Positions 17,824 to 26,802 are shown, counted from the stretch's first letter. The stretch: 64,000 bases of DNA from Myxococcus terminator_A (GCA_049194865.1 JBLZWL010000077.1:1-64000), one strand, 5' to 3'. Notes: generated by a model from the letters alone, not told the origin. Made by a program: numbers and translations.

Positions 17824-19566
17824 TCAGGCCCTCGCGCGGAGCACCTGCCCGAAGCCGCGCTCCTGGCCCAGGGCCGATGACACCGCGCCTTCCGTCACCG
17901 CCTCGCGTCCGGAGATGAGCACCGCCTTCACCGCGGCGTCATTGCGGCGCACCAGCCGGACGAAGCCGCCGAAGTTCTCCATGGGCGCCTCCGCGATTTC
18001 GTCGAGCTTCGCGTCCAGGCCCTCGGGGTTGACGACGACGAGGTCCGCGCGCCGGCCCTCCGCGAGCACGCCCGCGTCCATGCCGAACCACTCGCCAATC
18101 TCCCCGGTGAGCCGGTGCACCGCGCGCTCCACCGTCATGAAGGGCTCGCCGCGCTTCTGGGCCTCGCGCACCAATCGCAGCAAGCGCAGCGGGAAGTTGT
18201 AGTGCGCCATGTTGCGCAGGTGGGCGCCCGCGTCGGAGAAGCCGACGAGGATGTCCGGGTGCTGGCAGATGAACTCCAGCTCCTCGCGCCTGTCGTTCGC
18301 CATGACGGTGTACCAGCGCAGCGCGTCCCCATGCGTGGCCACCAGGTCCAGGAACACGTCCACCGCGTCGCGCCCCTGCTCCTGGGCCACCTGCGCGAAG
18401 GACTTGTCCACCATGCTGGCGTCCGGGCACGCGAGGATGCGCGACTGGTTGAAGTCGCGGTGGAAGGCGCGCGGAAGGAAGCGGTTGGTCCACTGGCTCC
18501 GGAAGCGGGAGCGGTACTTCGGGTCCTTCAGCAGCCCCGCGCGCGAGGCCGCGTCCTGGAGGTGCAGGGCGGCCGCGCCCGCGCCGAACTCCTCGAAGAC
18601 GACGAGGTCGATGCCGTCCGCCCACAAGTCGAACACCTCCGGCAGGGCCTGCCAGCGGAAGTTCGCGCCGAACAGCGTGTTGGCCGCGCGCGACAGCACG
18701 CCGATGAGCCGGTGGATGCCCCGGCTGGCGCGCGGGTCCATCATCGAGATGACCGTCGTCTTCAGCGTCTTGCGGAACAGGCCCATGCTCTCCAACAGGA
18801 ACAGCACCACGTTCACCTTGGTGCTGATGTTGGGCACGCCCTGGAAGACGCGGCCCCGCTCGCGCAAGAGCTTCGTCAGCCGGCGGTACTCGCTCCAGCG
18901 CGCGTAGGTGGAGGGCAGGGGCCTGCTGCGGACATCGCGCGAGCCGCCCATCTTGTCCCACTTGAGCGTCATGATGGACATGCCCAGGTAGCCCAGGTCC
19001 AAGCCCTCGGTGACCAGCGCCTCCATGCGGCGCAGCTCGTCCTCGCTGGGACGCAGCCCCGGCTCCAGGCTGCGATGCAGACCCATGGCGTGGGCGCGCA
19101 GCGCGGAGTGCCCCAGCATGGACGCGACGTTGGGCCCCAGCGGGAGCGTCTCCAGGTGTTCCAGGTAGCCGCCCAGCGTGTCCCACGTCTTTCGCTCCTC
19201 CAAGAGCGAGCGGACGGCGTCGTAGGGGATGGCCTCCACGCGGCAGAACATGTCCGCCAGGTCCTCGGGTTTTCCCACCGCGAGGCTGAGCGAGCAGCTC
19301 CCCACCACCACCGTGGTGACGCCGTGGCGCACCGACTCGGAGAGTGACGGGGCGAACTCCACCTCCGCGTCGTAGTGCGTGTGCAGGTCGATGAAGCCCG
19401 GTGTCACCCAGTGGCCCGCGGCGTCGATGACACGCGTGTGCGGCGCGCGCTCAATCGGTCCCTCCGTGAGGCTGGCGACCACGCCTCCCTTGATGCCCAC
19501 GTTCAGCTTGCGGGGTGGGTTGCCCAGACCATCGAATACGAGGCCGTTCTCGACGATGAGGTCCAT
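17824..19566 (-). CDS. N-acyl-D-amino-acid deacylase family amidohydrolase
   Basis: 580 residues. Amidohydrolase-superfamily features: an N-terminal beta-sandwich, then the metal motif 'GFIDLHTHYDAEV', 'MLGHSALRAHAMG', and the late Asp motif 'GFSDAGAHLRNMAHYNFP', all typical of D-aminoacylase-type enzymes, which hydrolyse N-acyl-D-amino acids. The long insert (about 230-420) is normal for this subgroup. It faces a D-amino-acid oxidase gene end to end. Cytosolic. Dihydropyrimidinase or other amidohydrolase activity is less likely given the 'FSDAGAH' block. Confidence 0.8.
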   Translation of the reverse strand: MDLIVENGLVFDGLGNPPRKLNVGIKGGVVASLTEGPIERAPHTRVIDAAGHWVTPGFIDLHTHYDAEVEFAPSLSESVRHGVTTVVVGSCSLSLAVGKPEDLADMFCRVEAIPYDAVRSLLEERKTWDTLGGYLEHLETLPLGPNVASMLGHSALRAHAMGLHRSLEPGLRPSEDELRRMEALVTEGLDLGYLGMSIMTLKWDKMGGSRDVRSRPLPSTYARWSEYRRLTKLLRERGRVFQGVPNISTKVNVVLFLLESMGLFRKTLKTTVISMMDPRASRGIHRLIGVLSRAANTLFGANFRWQALPEVFDLWADGIDLVVFEEFGAGAAALHLQDAASRAGLLKDPKYRSRFRSQWTNRFLPRAFHRDFNQSRILACPDASMVDKSFAQVAQEQGRDAVDVFLDLVATHGDALRWYTVMANDRREELEFICQHPDILVGFSDAGAHLRNMAHYNFPLRLLRLVREAQKRGEPFMTVERAVHRLTGEIGEWFGMDAGVLAEGRRADLVVVNPEGLDAKLDEIAEAPMENFGGFVRLVRRNDAAVKAVLISGREAVTEGAVSSALGQERGFGQVLRARA

Positions 19567-19776
19567 GCGCCGAGCCTAGGCCCGTCGTTCTGTCCACTTC
19601 CACTCGGAAGCCTCCGGCAGCAGGGTCCAGGGACCTTCGGGCGCGGTGCGTCATTCAGGCCCGCGCGCCCCCGCGACGAGGGCAGGGGCGCTTGCTCGAC
19701 GGCCCGCTCTCTCGTGCTCCCATGCCTACCTTGCCGTCCGGACGACACAAACGCGACACGAGCGCGGAGGCGAGGG

Positions 19777-20109
19777 ATGGCACGGACACGCTGGCAGTGG
19801 CTCACGCTTGTGGGCCTGGGAACGTCACTCGCGGCCTTCACGGGCTGCGATGACGCGAAGGTGCGCGACAACTCCCGGGAGGTCGGCCGCGAGGTGGGGA
19901 ACGCGGCGAGGGAGGTGCGCGACGGCACGCGCGAGGCGGCGAAGGACATGAAGACCGCCGCGGAGGAGGCGTCGCGGGGCTTCAAGGAAGGCGTGGGTGG
20001 CTCTGGTGAGGCGAGCGACGAGGCCACGCCGGTGCCGGACCCGGTGGAAGAAGACCGGGAACGTTCGGTGGATGACCGCGATGTGCCAGGTGAAGCACCT
20101 CCGCGCTGA
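19777..20109 (+). CDS. Small lipoprotein with amphipathic helix repeats
   Basis: 110 residues from ATG 19777 (GAGGG just upstream). Signal with lipobox FTGC. The mature part is a charged amphipathic helix in which 'REVGREVGNAAREVRDG' and 'REAAKDMKTAAEEASRG' repeat with 11-residue-like spacing, resembling LEA/apolipoprotein-like envelope proteins. Acidic, disordered C-terminus. No known family assigned; probably membrane-associated in the envelope. Confidence 0.6.
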   Translation: MARTRWQWLTLVGLGTSLAAFTGCDDAKVRDNSREVGREVGNAAREVRDGTREAAKDMKTAAEEASRGFKEGVGGSGEASDEATPVPDPVEEDRERSVDDRDVPGEAPPR

Positions 20110-20193
20110 GGTCGAGGCCGCCCTCCTGGCGCCGTGACTCGACGCGGTGCCAGGATGGCGCACGCGGCCATGCAGCGCCTGGCGGGGGGCCCC

Positions 20194-20934
20194 ATGAGCG
20201 AGCTGGAGCTGGACAAGGTGTATCGCCGGGGCGAGGAGTCCCGTGGCGTGCGGCGCATCCAGGAGTGGCTGTCCCTGAATGGCTTCGCGGTCGCCATCGA
20301 CGGGGACTTCGGCGCCGCCACGGAGGCGGCCCTCAAGCGCTTCCAGGCGCGGGCGGGGCTGCCCGTCTCCGGCGTCGCCGACACCGTCACCTTCGAGCGA
20401 CTGGTGGCTCCGCTGCGCGCCGCGCTCTCCATGGCCCCTTCAGCGGGCCGCTCCCTGGGCTCGCTGACCGTGACGTATGCGGCGCAGCACCTGCGGCAGC
20501 TCCCGAGGGAAGTGGGCGGACGCAACCGAGGGCCCTGGGTGCGGCTGTATCTGGATGGCAATGAGGGCTCGTCCTGGTGCTGGTCCGCCGGCTTCGCGAC
20601 CTTCTGTCTCCACCAGGCGGCGAGGACGCTGGGCGTCCCCATGCCGTTGGAGCGGACCTTCTCCAGTGACTTGTTGGCCGCGCAGGGACGCGCGCGGGAG
20701 AGCTTCCTCTCCACGCTGAGCGCACCGCCGGACCGCACGCGCATCCGTCCGGGCAGTCTCTTCCTGCGACGGCGCACGCCCGGGGACTGGGCCCACGCGG
20801 GCATCGTCACCGAGGTGGATGAGGAGACCTTTCAAACCATCGAAGCCAACACCAACGACGACGGCGCGCACGAAGGCTACGAGGTCTGCGCGCGCACCCG
20901 GGGCTTCAAGAACGTGGACTTCGTCCTGGTGTGA
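20194..20934 (+). CDS. Peptidoglycan-binding and CHAP-like amidase protein
   Basis: 246 residues from ATG 20194; upstream in-frame starts (20134, 20155, 20170) exist but add unlike sequence. An N-terminal peptidoglycan-binding_1 domain (about 12-75) has 'GVRRIQEWLSLNGF' and 'DGDFGAATEAALKRFQ'. The C-terminal half looks like a CHAP/NlpC-type cysteine amidase: Cys in 'SSWCWSAGFATFC', His in 'GDWAHAGIVTEV', and 'IEANTN' as third position. It should cleave or bind cell-wall peptides. No signal peptide is visible at this start, so it may act inside after release or use another export route. Confidence 0.7.
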   Translation: MSELELDKVYRRGEESRGVRRIQEWLSLNGFAVAIDGDFGAATEAALKRFQARAGLPVSGVADTVTFERLVAPLRAALSMAPSAGRSLGSLTVTYAAQHLRQLPREVGGRNRGPWVRLYLDGNEGSSWCWSAGFATFCLHQAARTLGVPMPLERTFSSDLLAAQGRARESFLSTLSAPPDRTRIRPGSLFLRRRTPGDWAHAGIVTEVDEETFQTIEANTNDDGAHEGYEVCARTRGFKNVDFVLV

Positions 20935-20943
20935 CGCCGCGAC

Positions 20944-22218
20944 TCACGTGGGCTTGCCAGGTGTCGGCTTGCCGTCGCGAGGCTTCGCCGGTCGCGGCGT
21001 GTAGTGCGCCAGGACGGGCTGGTGGTCCGAGGACTCGGTGCTGCGGTCCACCTCGAAGAGGACGGGCTCCAGCTCCGGGCTGGCGTAGAAGTTGTCGAAG
21101 CGCTTGCCCGTGGCGGGTACGACGCCCGACTCGTCCGGCAACGAGGTGAGCGTGGCGCTGTCGGCGATGTCCTGGAGCCGCAGCCAGTGCTCGCTGCCGC
21201 GCGGCACCTTCCCGGAGCGCAGCTCCGCGCACGCCTGCTTCGGCGTCATCATCGCTCCGTCGGCGAGGCGCACGCGCGCCACGGCGGCGTGAGCGATGGT
21301 CTCCGGCAGGGCCTGCTCCATCACATGCAGCTCGTGACGCAGCCGGGGGTCCGCGATGTTGCCCACGCCCTTGTCGCCGACGCTCGCGTGCGGCTCGCCG
21401 TAGCGCACGGCGTACTCCTCCACCGTGTCCGTGTCGTCGTACGTAATCAGGTGGGCCATCAGCCAGGAGCCGCCGCGCTTGATGGCGGTGTTGGCGTTGA
21501 AGTCACCCAGCGCCACGGCGTGGGGAACCTCCCGGTGGCGCAGCAGCGTGTTGAGCTGCCGCATGTTGTGCGCGTTGATGGCGGAGTCGCCCAGCGTGTG
21601 GTGCACGTTGTAGAGGACGACGGGCACCCCGCCGACCTCCAGGCGGACGTACAGCGCGCCCCGGTCCTCCGGCAGCTCGCACGGATCTCCACCGCGACGC
21701 TGGATGGCGGCGGCGCGCTCCGCGTCGGAGAGGGAGTAGGTGAAGTGGGCCGCGTCCACCAGCGGATGGCGCGAGAGGAACGCCTTGCCGTTGATGAGGC
21801 GCGCGCCGTGGCCACCGTCATGACCGAAGTACGCCAGGTGGAAGCCATAGCGCGACGACAGCAGCACGGAGATGGGGACGTTGGCCTCCTGCAGCCCGAT
21901 GACGTCCGGCATGCGGCCCTCGGCCTCCAGCCCGTCGAAGTAAGCCAGCAGCGCCGCGCGGCGCTCGCCTCCGAGCAGGATGTTGTAGCTCATCACGGAT
22001 AGGCCGGGTCCCGTGGGAGGTCTGGATTCCGGGTTGCGAACGATGAGCGTGCGGCCATCCCCGAGCTGGCGTGCGGTGGCCGGCAGCTTGAAGGCGTCGA
22101 GGCTCGGCAGGGTGAGGGTGGGGTCCCTGCGAGGCCGAGGCTCGTCGTCGCTGGTCGCCATGCGGCCGAGCAGAGGGCCTACGCCCGGCAGGTGCTCGAG
22201 GACCTCGGGCACCTTCAT
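20944..22218 (-). CDS. Endonuclease/exonuclease/phosphatase-fold hydrolase
   Basis: 424 residues from ATG 22218 (GGGAG 5 bases upstream; an in-frame start at 22314 would add an unlike 32 residues). EEP-superfamily motifs appear in order: 'LSVMSYNILLGG', 'DVIGLQEANVP', 'YNVHHTLGDSA', 'AVALGDFNANTA' and 'TESSDHQPVLAHY'. These carry the metal and catalytic residues of DNase I-like, sphingomyelinase and phosphatase enzymes. No signal peptide. Substrate (DNA, lipid or phosphoester) cannot be chosen from motifs alone. Convergent with the CHAP-like gene, 10 bp apart. Confidence 0.75.
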   Translation of the reverse strand: MKVPEVLEHLPGVGPLLGRMATSDDEPRPRRDPTLTLPSLDAFKLPATARQLGDGRTLIVRNPESRPPTGPGLSVMSYNILLGGERRAALLAYFDGLEAEGRMPDVIGLQEANVPISVLLSSRYGFHLAYFGHDGGHGARLINGKAFLSRHPLVDAAHFTYSLSDAERAAAIQRRGGDPCELPEDRGALYVRLEVGGVPVVLYNVHHTLGDSAINAHNMRQLNTLLRHREVPHAVALGDFNANTAIKRGGSWLMAHLITYDDTDTVEEYAVRYGEPHASVGDKGVGNIADPRLRHELHVMEQALPETIAHAAVARVRLADGAMMTPKQACAELRSGKVPRGSEHWLRLQDIADSATLTSLPDESGVVPATGKRFDNFYASPELEPVLFEVDRSTESSDHQPVLAHYTPRPAKPRDGKPTPGKPT

Positions 22219-22465
22219 ACGGGCTCCCGGGGCAGACCCCTCCTGAGAGGGGCGCGAAGCAGCGACTCGTACTGGCGAGCGACGTTGTCCACCAAGCCTC
22301 CTGAGTGTCCTCAAGTTCGATGCGGATCCTCCGACTCGCTAGGGGGCAGGCGTGTCGAGGCGCGTGATTCCGCCATTCTCGCCGGGACGGAAAGCGGGCG
22401 AGCAGCGAGGCCATGGCCTCCTCTCCCGCAGGTCGAGAGGCGGAGCGGGGGCACCTCATGGTTGA

Positions 22466-23284
22466 ATGGTGAACATGACGCGGGTGTGGCTGCTGGTGAT
22501 GTGTGCTGTGGGAGTGACGGCGTGCGCGACGACGCCCCGGACTGAGTCGGCGACTCCATCCTGTGAGCAGGGCGCGGTGCTGCCGTGCCCGGAGTGGGGC
22601 GCCAAGCTGCTGCGCGAGGGAGACCGTCCCCGCGCCATCGAGGCCTTCGCCAAATCGTGCGAGGACGGCGACCTGTCGAGCTGCATGACGGAGGGCCAGC
22701 TGCGCAAGGAGTCTGGCGACCTGGTCGGCGCGGAGCGTCCGCTCACCAAGGTCTACGACACGGGAGACGAGAAGGCCGCCCTGGCGCTGGCTGACGTGCA
22801 CGAAGCGAAGGGACAGGCGGTGGATTTGCGGGCCGCGGCCCAACTGCGGCGCGAGGCCCCCGCGATGAACAAGCCCGACACGGAGGTGCTCTTCGCCATG
22901 CGGACGGGCAGCGAGATGGGCACTGGCCTCGAGCTGTCGTTCAACCTCCAGCCGATGGCCTTCATGGACCGCCGGCTGGGCTTCGGCGCGAACATGGTGC
23001 TGGGCGGGAACGATGGGCTGGTGGAGGCCAACGGCTTCGCCGCCTACCAGCACTACCTGACGCCCTTCGTGGTCCCCTATGCGCGGGCGATGGTGGGCGG
23101 CATGGGCTCCGGGCAGGAGACCTTGTTGAACCTGGGCGGTGAGGCGGGGGTGAAGCTGTGCCTGGAGGACGTTGGCCACCTGAACATGGCCGCCGGTGTC
23201 TCGCGCGCCAGCGGGGGCTACCTCTCGGTGGGCCTGGGGCTCAATGGCCTCATCGTCCTCGCCATCCTGTTGCAGATCCGCTAG
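22466..23284 (+). CDS. Lipoprotein with short repeat region
   Basis: 272 residues; ATG 22466, or ATG 22475 three codons on. Signal with lipobox VTAC. Residues about 35-110 contain Sel1/TPR-like helices with cysteines ('AIEAFAKSCEDGDLSSCM'). The C-terminal half is rich in Gly and aromatic residues and may be a beta-barrel-like sheet ('LELSFNLQPMAFMDRRLGFG'). Function unknown. The gene ends TAG at 23284 and an AraC fragment follows in the same frame. Confidence 0.6.
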   Translation: MVNMTRVWLLVMCAVGVTACATTPRTESATPSCEQGAVLPCPEWGAKLLREGDRPRAIEAFAKSCEDGDLSSCMTEGQLRKESGDLVGAERPLTKVYDTGDEKAALALADVHEAKGQAVDLRAAAQLRREAPAMNKPDTEVLFAMRTGSEMGTGLELSFNLQPMAFMDRRLGFGANMVLGGNDGLVEANGFAAYQHYLTPFVVPYARAMVGGMGSGQETLLNLGGEAGVKLCLEDVGHLNMAAGVSRASGGYLSVGLGLNGLIVLAILLQIR

Positions 23285-23692
23285 CGCCAGCTCCACGCGG
23301 ACGCGCTGCTGCACGCGATGTTCGAGCGGCAGGCCCAGCGCGCGCTGGAGCGGCTTCCGGCGGTGAGCACCACGACGGACCGGGTGCGGGCTCAGGTCCG
23401 TCAATCCCTCTCCGGTGGTGATGCCTCGTTCGCCGCGGTGGCGAGGACGCTGCGAATGTCACCCCGCACGCTCCAGCGGCGTCTGGCCGACGAGGGGGAG
23501 TCCTACGCCGCCATCGTCGAAGGACTGCGCCGGGAGCTGGCGGGGACCTACCTGCGGCGGCGGATGTCCATCGCGGAGGTCTCCTTCCTGCTGGGCTACG
23601 CGGAGCCGGCGGCGTTCCATCGCGCCTTCAAGCGCTGGTGGGGAATGAGCCCGGAGCGCTTCCGCCGCGAGCACCTGCCGTCTTCACCGTGA
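23285..23692 (+). pseudogene. Truncated AraC-family regulator (C-terminal HTH only)
   Basis: The reading frame immediately after the upstream stop continues with 'LHADALLHAMFERQAQRALE', the linker typical of full-length AraC regulators with an N-terminal arabinose-binding-like domain, then the double HTH: 'VARTLRMSPRTLQRRLADEG' and 'AEVSFLLGYAEPAAFHRAFK'. The first ATG (23318) would give 124 residues, but a complete member is near 330. The N-terminal ligand domain is missing, so this is a 3' remnant, though the DNA-binding part could still be expressed. Confidence 0.65.
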
Positions 23693-23811
23693 TGCCGCTG
23701 CTGTTCTCCGCGCGTCTGGGTCCTTGGGGACCGAGCTTGCGTGCGTCCTGATAGGTGTCAGGGCTTTGCAAGGGTGACTGCGTGGCGGGTTACAGATGTG
23801 ACAACGACTGT

Positions 23812-23841
23812 TTGACTCGCTTGGAAACGTGTTCCTAGCAT
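23812..23841 (+). promoter_or_regulatory. Sigma-70-like promoter upstream of the hydrolase pair
   Basis: TTGACT (23812-23817), 18-bp spacer, TAGCAT (23836-23841). The spacer contains GGAA-n5-TTCC, a possible operator half-site pair. It sits 33 bases before the ATG at 23875. A consensus-like match only. Confidence 0.4.
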
Positions 23842-23874
23842 CACGTGACATCAAGCGGGGGAATCACCACTCAC

Positions 23875-24696
23875 ATGCCGGCACTGACTGAGTCACCTGG
23901 GTATCTCTCCCAGGGCGAGGACTCGCTCTATTTCGTTCACCACCGGGCGCTGACGGAGCGTCGGGCGGCGGTGCTGCTCGCGGGGCCGTTGGGGTTGGAG
24001 CGTGCGCACGGCTACGTCGTGTGGGTGAGGTGGGCGCGCTTCCTCGCGGCCCGAGGCGTGGACGTGCTGCGTCTTGACTACCGGGGCTCCGGCGAGAGCA
24101 CGGGGCGCTTCGACGAGATGACGTTTCCTCGGTGGGAAGAGGACCTGCGCACGGCCCTGGAGCACCTGCGCCGCGCGAGTCCCGGTGTGCCATTGATGGT
24201 GCATGGGCTTCGACTCGGTGCGTTGCTCGCGGCGAGGGTGTTCCGGACGGAGCCGGTGGATGGGCTGCTGATGTGGGAGCCGCCGGAGTCGGGGCGGGCG
24301 CACCTGATGGAAGTGCTTCGCCGGAAGGTGGCGGCGGACAACCTGGAGGGGACGGGAGGGGAGGCTCGCTCGCGCGAGGACTACGTGACGGAGCTGGAGT
24401 CGGGGCGGCATGTGGAGGTGGAGGGGCTGCCCTGGTCTCGTGGCTTGTGGCGCAGCTCGGAAGGGTATGGGCTGGCTGTCCCGGAGAAGGACGAGGCGCG
24501 GCCGTGGCGGGTGGTGCACCTGGATGGTCGCCCCGCGGAGCGTCATCTGGCGCCGGGACGGAGTCACTCGGTGCGGGCACCCCGGCCCTTCTTCTGGAGC
24601 ACGAGCAACCGGCTCTTGCCGGAGCTGGTGGAGCTTTATGAGGACGGGCTCGGGTTCATCGCCGGGTCGGGCGCGGGTCAGGAGGCGCGGTCATGA
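23875..24696 (+). CDS. Alpha/beta-hydrolase-fold protein, exosortase-associated hydrolase 2-like (no Ser nucleophile)
   Basis: 273 residues from ATG 23875 (a GTG at 23845 would add 10). Alpha/beta-hydrolase layout: 'AAVLLAGPLGLERAHGY', then 'GVDVLRLDYRGSGESTG', then the elbow 'MVHGLRLGALLAARVF'. The usual GxSxG reads G-L-R-L-G with Arg113 in place of Ser, as I recall for 'exosortase A system-associated hydrolase 2' proteins. So it may not act as a serine hydrolase. The stop overlaps the next start (ATGA), and the next gene is a related protein, so the two are coupled. Confidence 0.6.
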   Translation: MPALTESPGYLSQGEDSLYFVHHRALTERRAAVLLAGPLGLERAHGYVVWVRWARFLAARGVDVLRLDYRGSGESTGRFDEMTFPRWEEDLRTALEHLRRASPGVPLMVHGLRLGALLAARVFRTEPVDGLLMWEPPESGRAHLMEVLRRKVAADNLEGTGGEARSREDYVTELESGRHVEVEGLPWSRGLWRSSEGYGLAVPEKDEARPWRVVHLDGRPAERHLAPGRSHSVRAPRPFFWSTSNRLLPELVELYEDGLGFIAGSGAGQEARS

Positions 24697-25682
24697 GGGA
24701 GCTGATCCAGCTCGATGTGATGGGCCATCGGCTGTGGGGGACGTTTCATCCTCCGTCGTCGTCCGCGCCCCGGCGCACCGTGGGGGTGCTCTTCCTGAAC
24801 CCGGGGCATGTGCCGCGCTCTGGGCATGGGGGGCTGTCGGTGCTCGCGGCGGACCAGCTCTCGGCGCAGGGGTTCCCGTGTTTCCGCGTGGACCTGCCGG
24901 GGTTGGGGGACTCGGATGGGCCGCTGCCGGAGATGACGTCGGAGCTGTACCAGCTCGTGTGCAAGGGCGGCTTCGTGGACGTGGCGAGCGCCGTGCGGGA
25001 GGAGCTCCAGCGGCGGCATGGGTTGGAGGGGATGTTGATGGGCGGGCTGTGCGGAGCGGCGACGACGGCGCTGTACCTGGCGGACCGTGAGCCGGAGGGG
25101 GTGCACGGCCTGTTCATGTTCGAGCCGGAGTTCTACCTGTCGGAGCAGGAAGCGGCGGCGGTGGGAGGGGAGGGGGCTCCGGTGGAGGTCGAGCACTCGC
25201 GGTTGTCGTTGAAGCGGGTGACGTCGAAGCTGTTCTCGTACTGGGGCTGGATGCGGATGCTGACGCGGGAGAACGAGTACGCGCGGCTGTTCAAGTACGT
25301 GCCGTTTCCCCGGCAGCGGCTGTTGGACTTGTTGATGGACTGGGATTCGCTGCCGGCGGTGGCGAACGTGCCGCTGGTGCGGGCGTGGCAGCGCGTGGTG
25401 GAGCGCGGGCAGCCGGTGCTGGTGCTGACGGCGGAGGGGAAGTTGAGGGACGTGTTCTTCGACCGCATCCACCGCTCGGCGCTGGCGGACCTGCCGCACC
25501 CGAACCTGTCGCGGATTCGGCTCAAGGGCACCAATCACATCTTCACGACGGGTGGTGCGATTGAGGCGTGCGTGGACCACCTGGCGCAGTGGGCCTCGGA
25601 GCGCTTCCCGGGGACGAACACCACGCATCTGAACATTCCGCCCGACGCTGTGCGTCCGGGCGTAGAGCGGGTGGTGAGCTGA
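24693..25682 (+). CDS. Alpha/beta-hydrolase-fold protein with Cys at the nucleophile elbow
   Basis: 329 residues, coupled to the preceding hydrolase by a 4-bp overlap. Fold landmarks: 'VGVLFLNPGHVPRSGHGG', 'CFRVDLPGLGDSDG', and the elbow GGLCGA with Cys120 where Ser is usual. The late 'PVLVLTAEGK' and 'GTNHIFTTGG' (His) supply the acid/His region. A cysteine nucleophile would be unusual but possible, as in dienelactone hydrolases. Both genes probably act on a shared acyl or ester substrate. Cytosolic. Confidence 0.65.
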   Translation: MRELIQLDVMGHRLWGTFHPPSSSAPRRTVGVLFLNPGHVPRSGHGGLSVLAADQLSAQGFPCFRVDLPGLGDSDGPLPEMTSELYQLVCKGGFVDVASAVREELQRRHGLEGMLMGGLCGAATTALYLADREPEGVHGLFMFEPEFYLSEQEAAAVGGEGAPVEVEHSRLSLKRVTSKLFSYWGWMRMLTRENEYARLFKYVPFPRQRLLDLLMDWDSLPAVANVPLVRAWQRVVERGQPVLVLTAEGKLRDVFFDRIHRSALADLPHPNLSRIRLKGTNHIFTTGGAIEACVDHLAQWASERFPGTNTTHLNIPPDAVRPGVERVVS

Positions 25683-25692
25683 AACCGAGCGT

Positions 25693-26802
25693 CTACTTCA
25701 TCTCGTTATGTCGCATGTGTTCGATGACCTGCTGCGCTATACTTCGAAGGGTCGTGTCCGCTCGCAGTTCCTGTTCCATCTCGTTCATCTCGGTCTGATC
25801 ATCGACTCCAGGAACGTGGTGCGCGGAGTCCCCCGCGCGCCACAGGCCAATGCTGGGAGGCGGTTGCAGCAGGCCGTCCCTGAACTGGTCAAAGGTGAGG
25901 TCGAGCCAAATGCCGCAACTCTCAACCCACCAGTGCCCGAACCATTCATAGTGGTCGTCAGCAGCGTCGGCGCCCTCTGCAGGGATTGCGCGATCCAGAT
26001 GCACGTGGCCGCGAATAGTCCATGCTGCAAGGCCAAGTGCTTCCAGAACCATCACAAGCCCCACCGACGCGGTATGGGCGCCCCTTTGTGGAATTCTCGT
26101 TGTCCCCATCAGAACCTCCTGAAAGGCTCCCGCCACGTGGCGAAGCCACACTTCGTCGGTCCGGGAGGGTTCGTCCACGCCGTGGAGCACATACGGGTCG
26201 ATCCGACTGTCGCCGGGCAATTGCACACCCTCGGGCCGGTGGCCCAATTGCTGGGCAATTTCTGCGGCAACCACGGCGATCTTGGCGTCGCGCTTTTTTC
26301 CTTTGGGGATGTCGTCGATTAGTGTGCCATCCAGGGTATTGTTTACATGTATCAGACTCATGTGTGAGGGATGCCGGACATACACTGCGCGGGCGGCAAG
26401 GCGATTCTGGGACTTCAGCGCAGCGACAGCCCAGCAGGCGCAGTCCCCGAAACAGATGATCCAGTCGGTGATGGCAGCCAGTTCCCGTTCCAGCCTGCCC
26501 AGGTTCGTGGGCTGCAACACATCGCTTTCTGTACCCTGAGTTCGGCCCGTCCACATTGGGCTGCTCGTCCTGGTGTGTTCCACACGGGACCAAGCGTTGG
26601 TAATGGTGGCTTTTTCCCGATTCGGGATCCAATCGAGACCCATCGCATGAAGGTAAGCGATGACCTTGTCCAGATGGTTCCCCGTCTGGCCGGCGGCCGG
26701 GTGCTTTTCAATGAGTTCATCATGACCGGGACAGGAGAAGACATAGGCAACGCGAATGTCAGTGCCCACTTCGATCCATGGCCGTCCGTCGGGTGTGCCC
26801 AT
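25693..26802 (-). CDS. Uracil-DNA-glycosylase-like domain fused to a papain/transglutaminase-like domain
   Basis: 369 residues, G+C visibly lower than in neighbours. N-terminal half (1-180) fits the UDG superfamily: 'CPGHDELIEKHPAAGQTG' (P-G at 25-26, E29, then G-x-G), T-N-A at 68-70, 'WIICFGDCACWAV' and HPS at 144-146. The C-terminal part (about 215-335) looks like a papain/transglutaminase fold: 'VMVLEALGLAAWTIRG', H290 in 'GHWWVES' and D301 in 'WLDLTFDQF'. The expected nucleophilic Cys is absent; the helix start reads GAHTASVG. So the second domain may be inactive or its Cys may lie elsewhere. An unusual fusion, possibly tied to DNA repair, defence or a mobile element. Confidence 0.45.
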   Translation of the reverse strand: MGTPDGRPWIEVGTDIRVAYVFSCPGHDELIEKHPAAGQTGNHLDKVIAYLHAMGLDWIPNREKATITNAWSRVEHTRTSSPMWTGRTQGTESDVLQPTNLGRLERELAAITDWIICFGDCACWAVAALKSQNRLAARAVYVRHPSHMSLIHVNNTLDGTLIDDIPKGKKRDAKIAVVAAEIAQQLGHRPEGVQLPGDSRIDPYVLHGVDEPSRTDEVWLRHVAGAFQEVLMGTTRIPQRGAHTASVGLVMVLEALGLAAWTIRGHVHLDRAIPAEGADAADDHYEWFGHWWVESCGIWLDLTFDQFRDGLLQPPPSIGLWRAGDSAHHVPGVDDQTEMNEMEQELRADTTLRSIAQQVIEHMRHNEMK

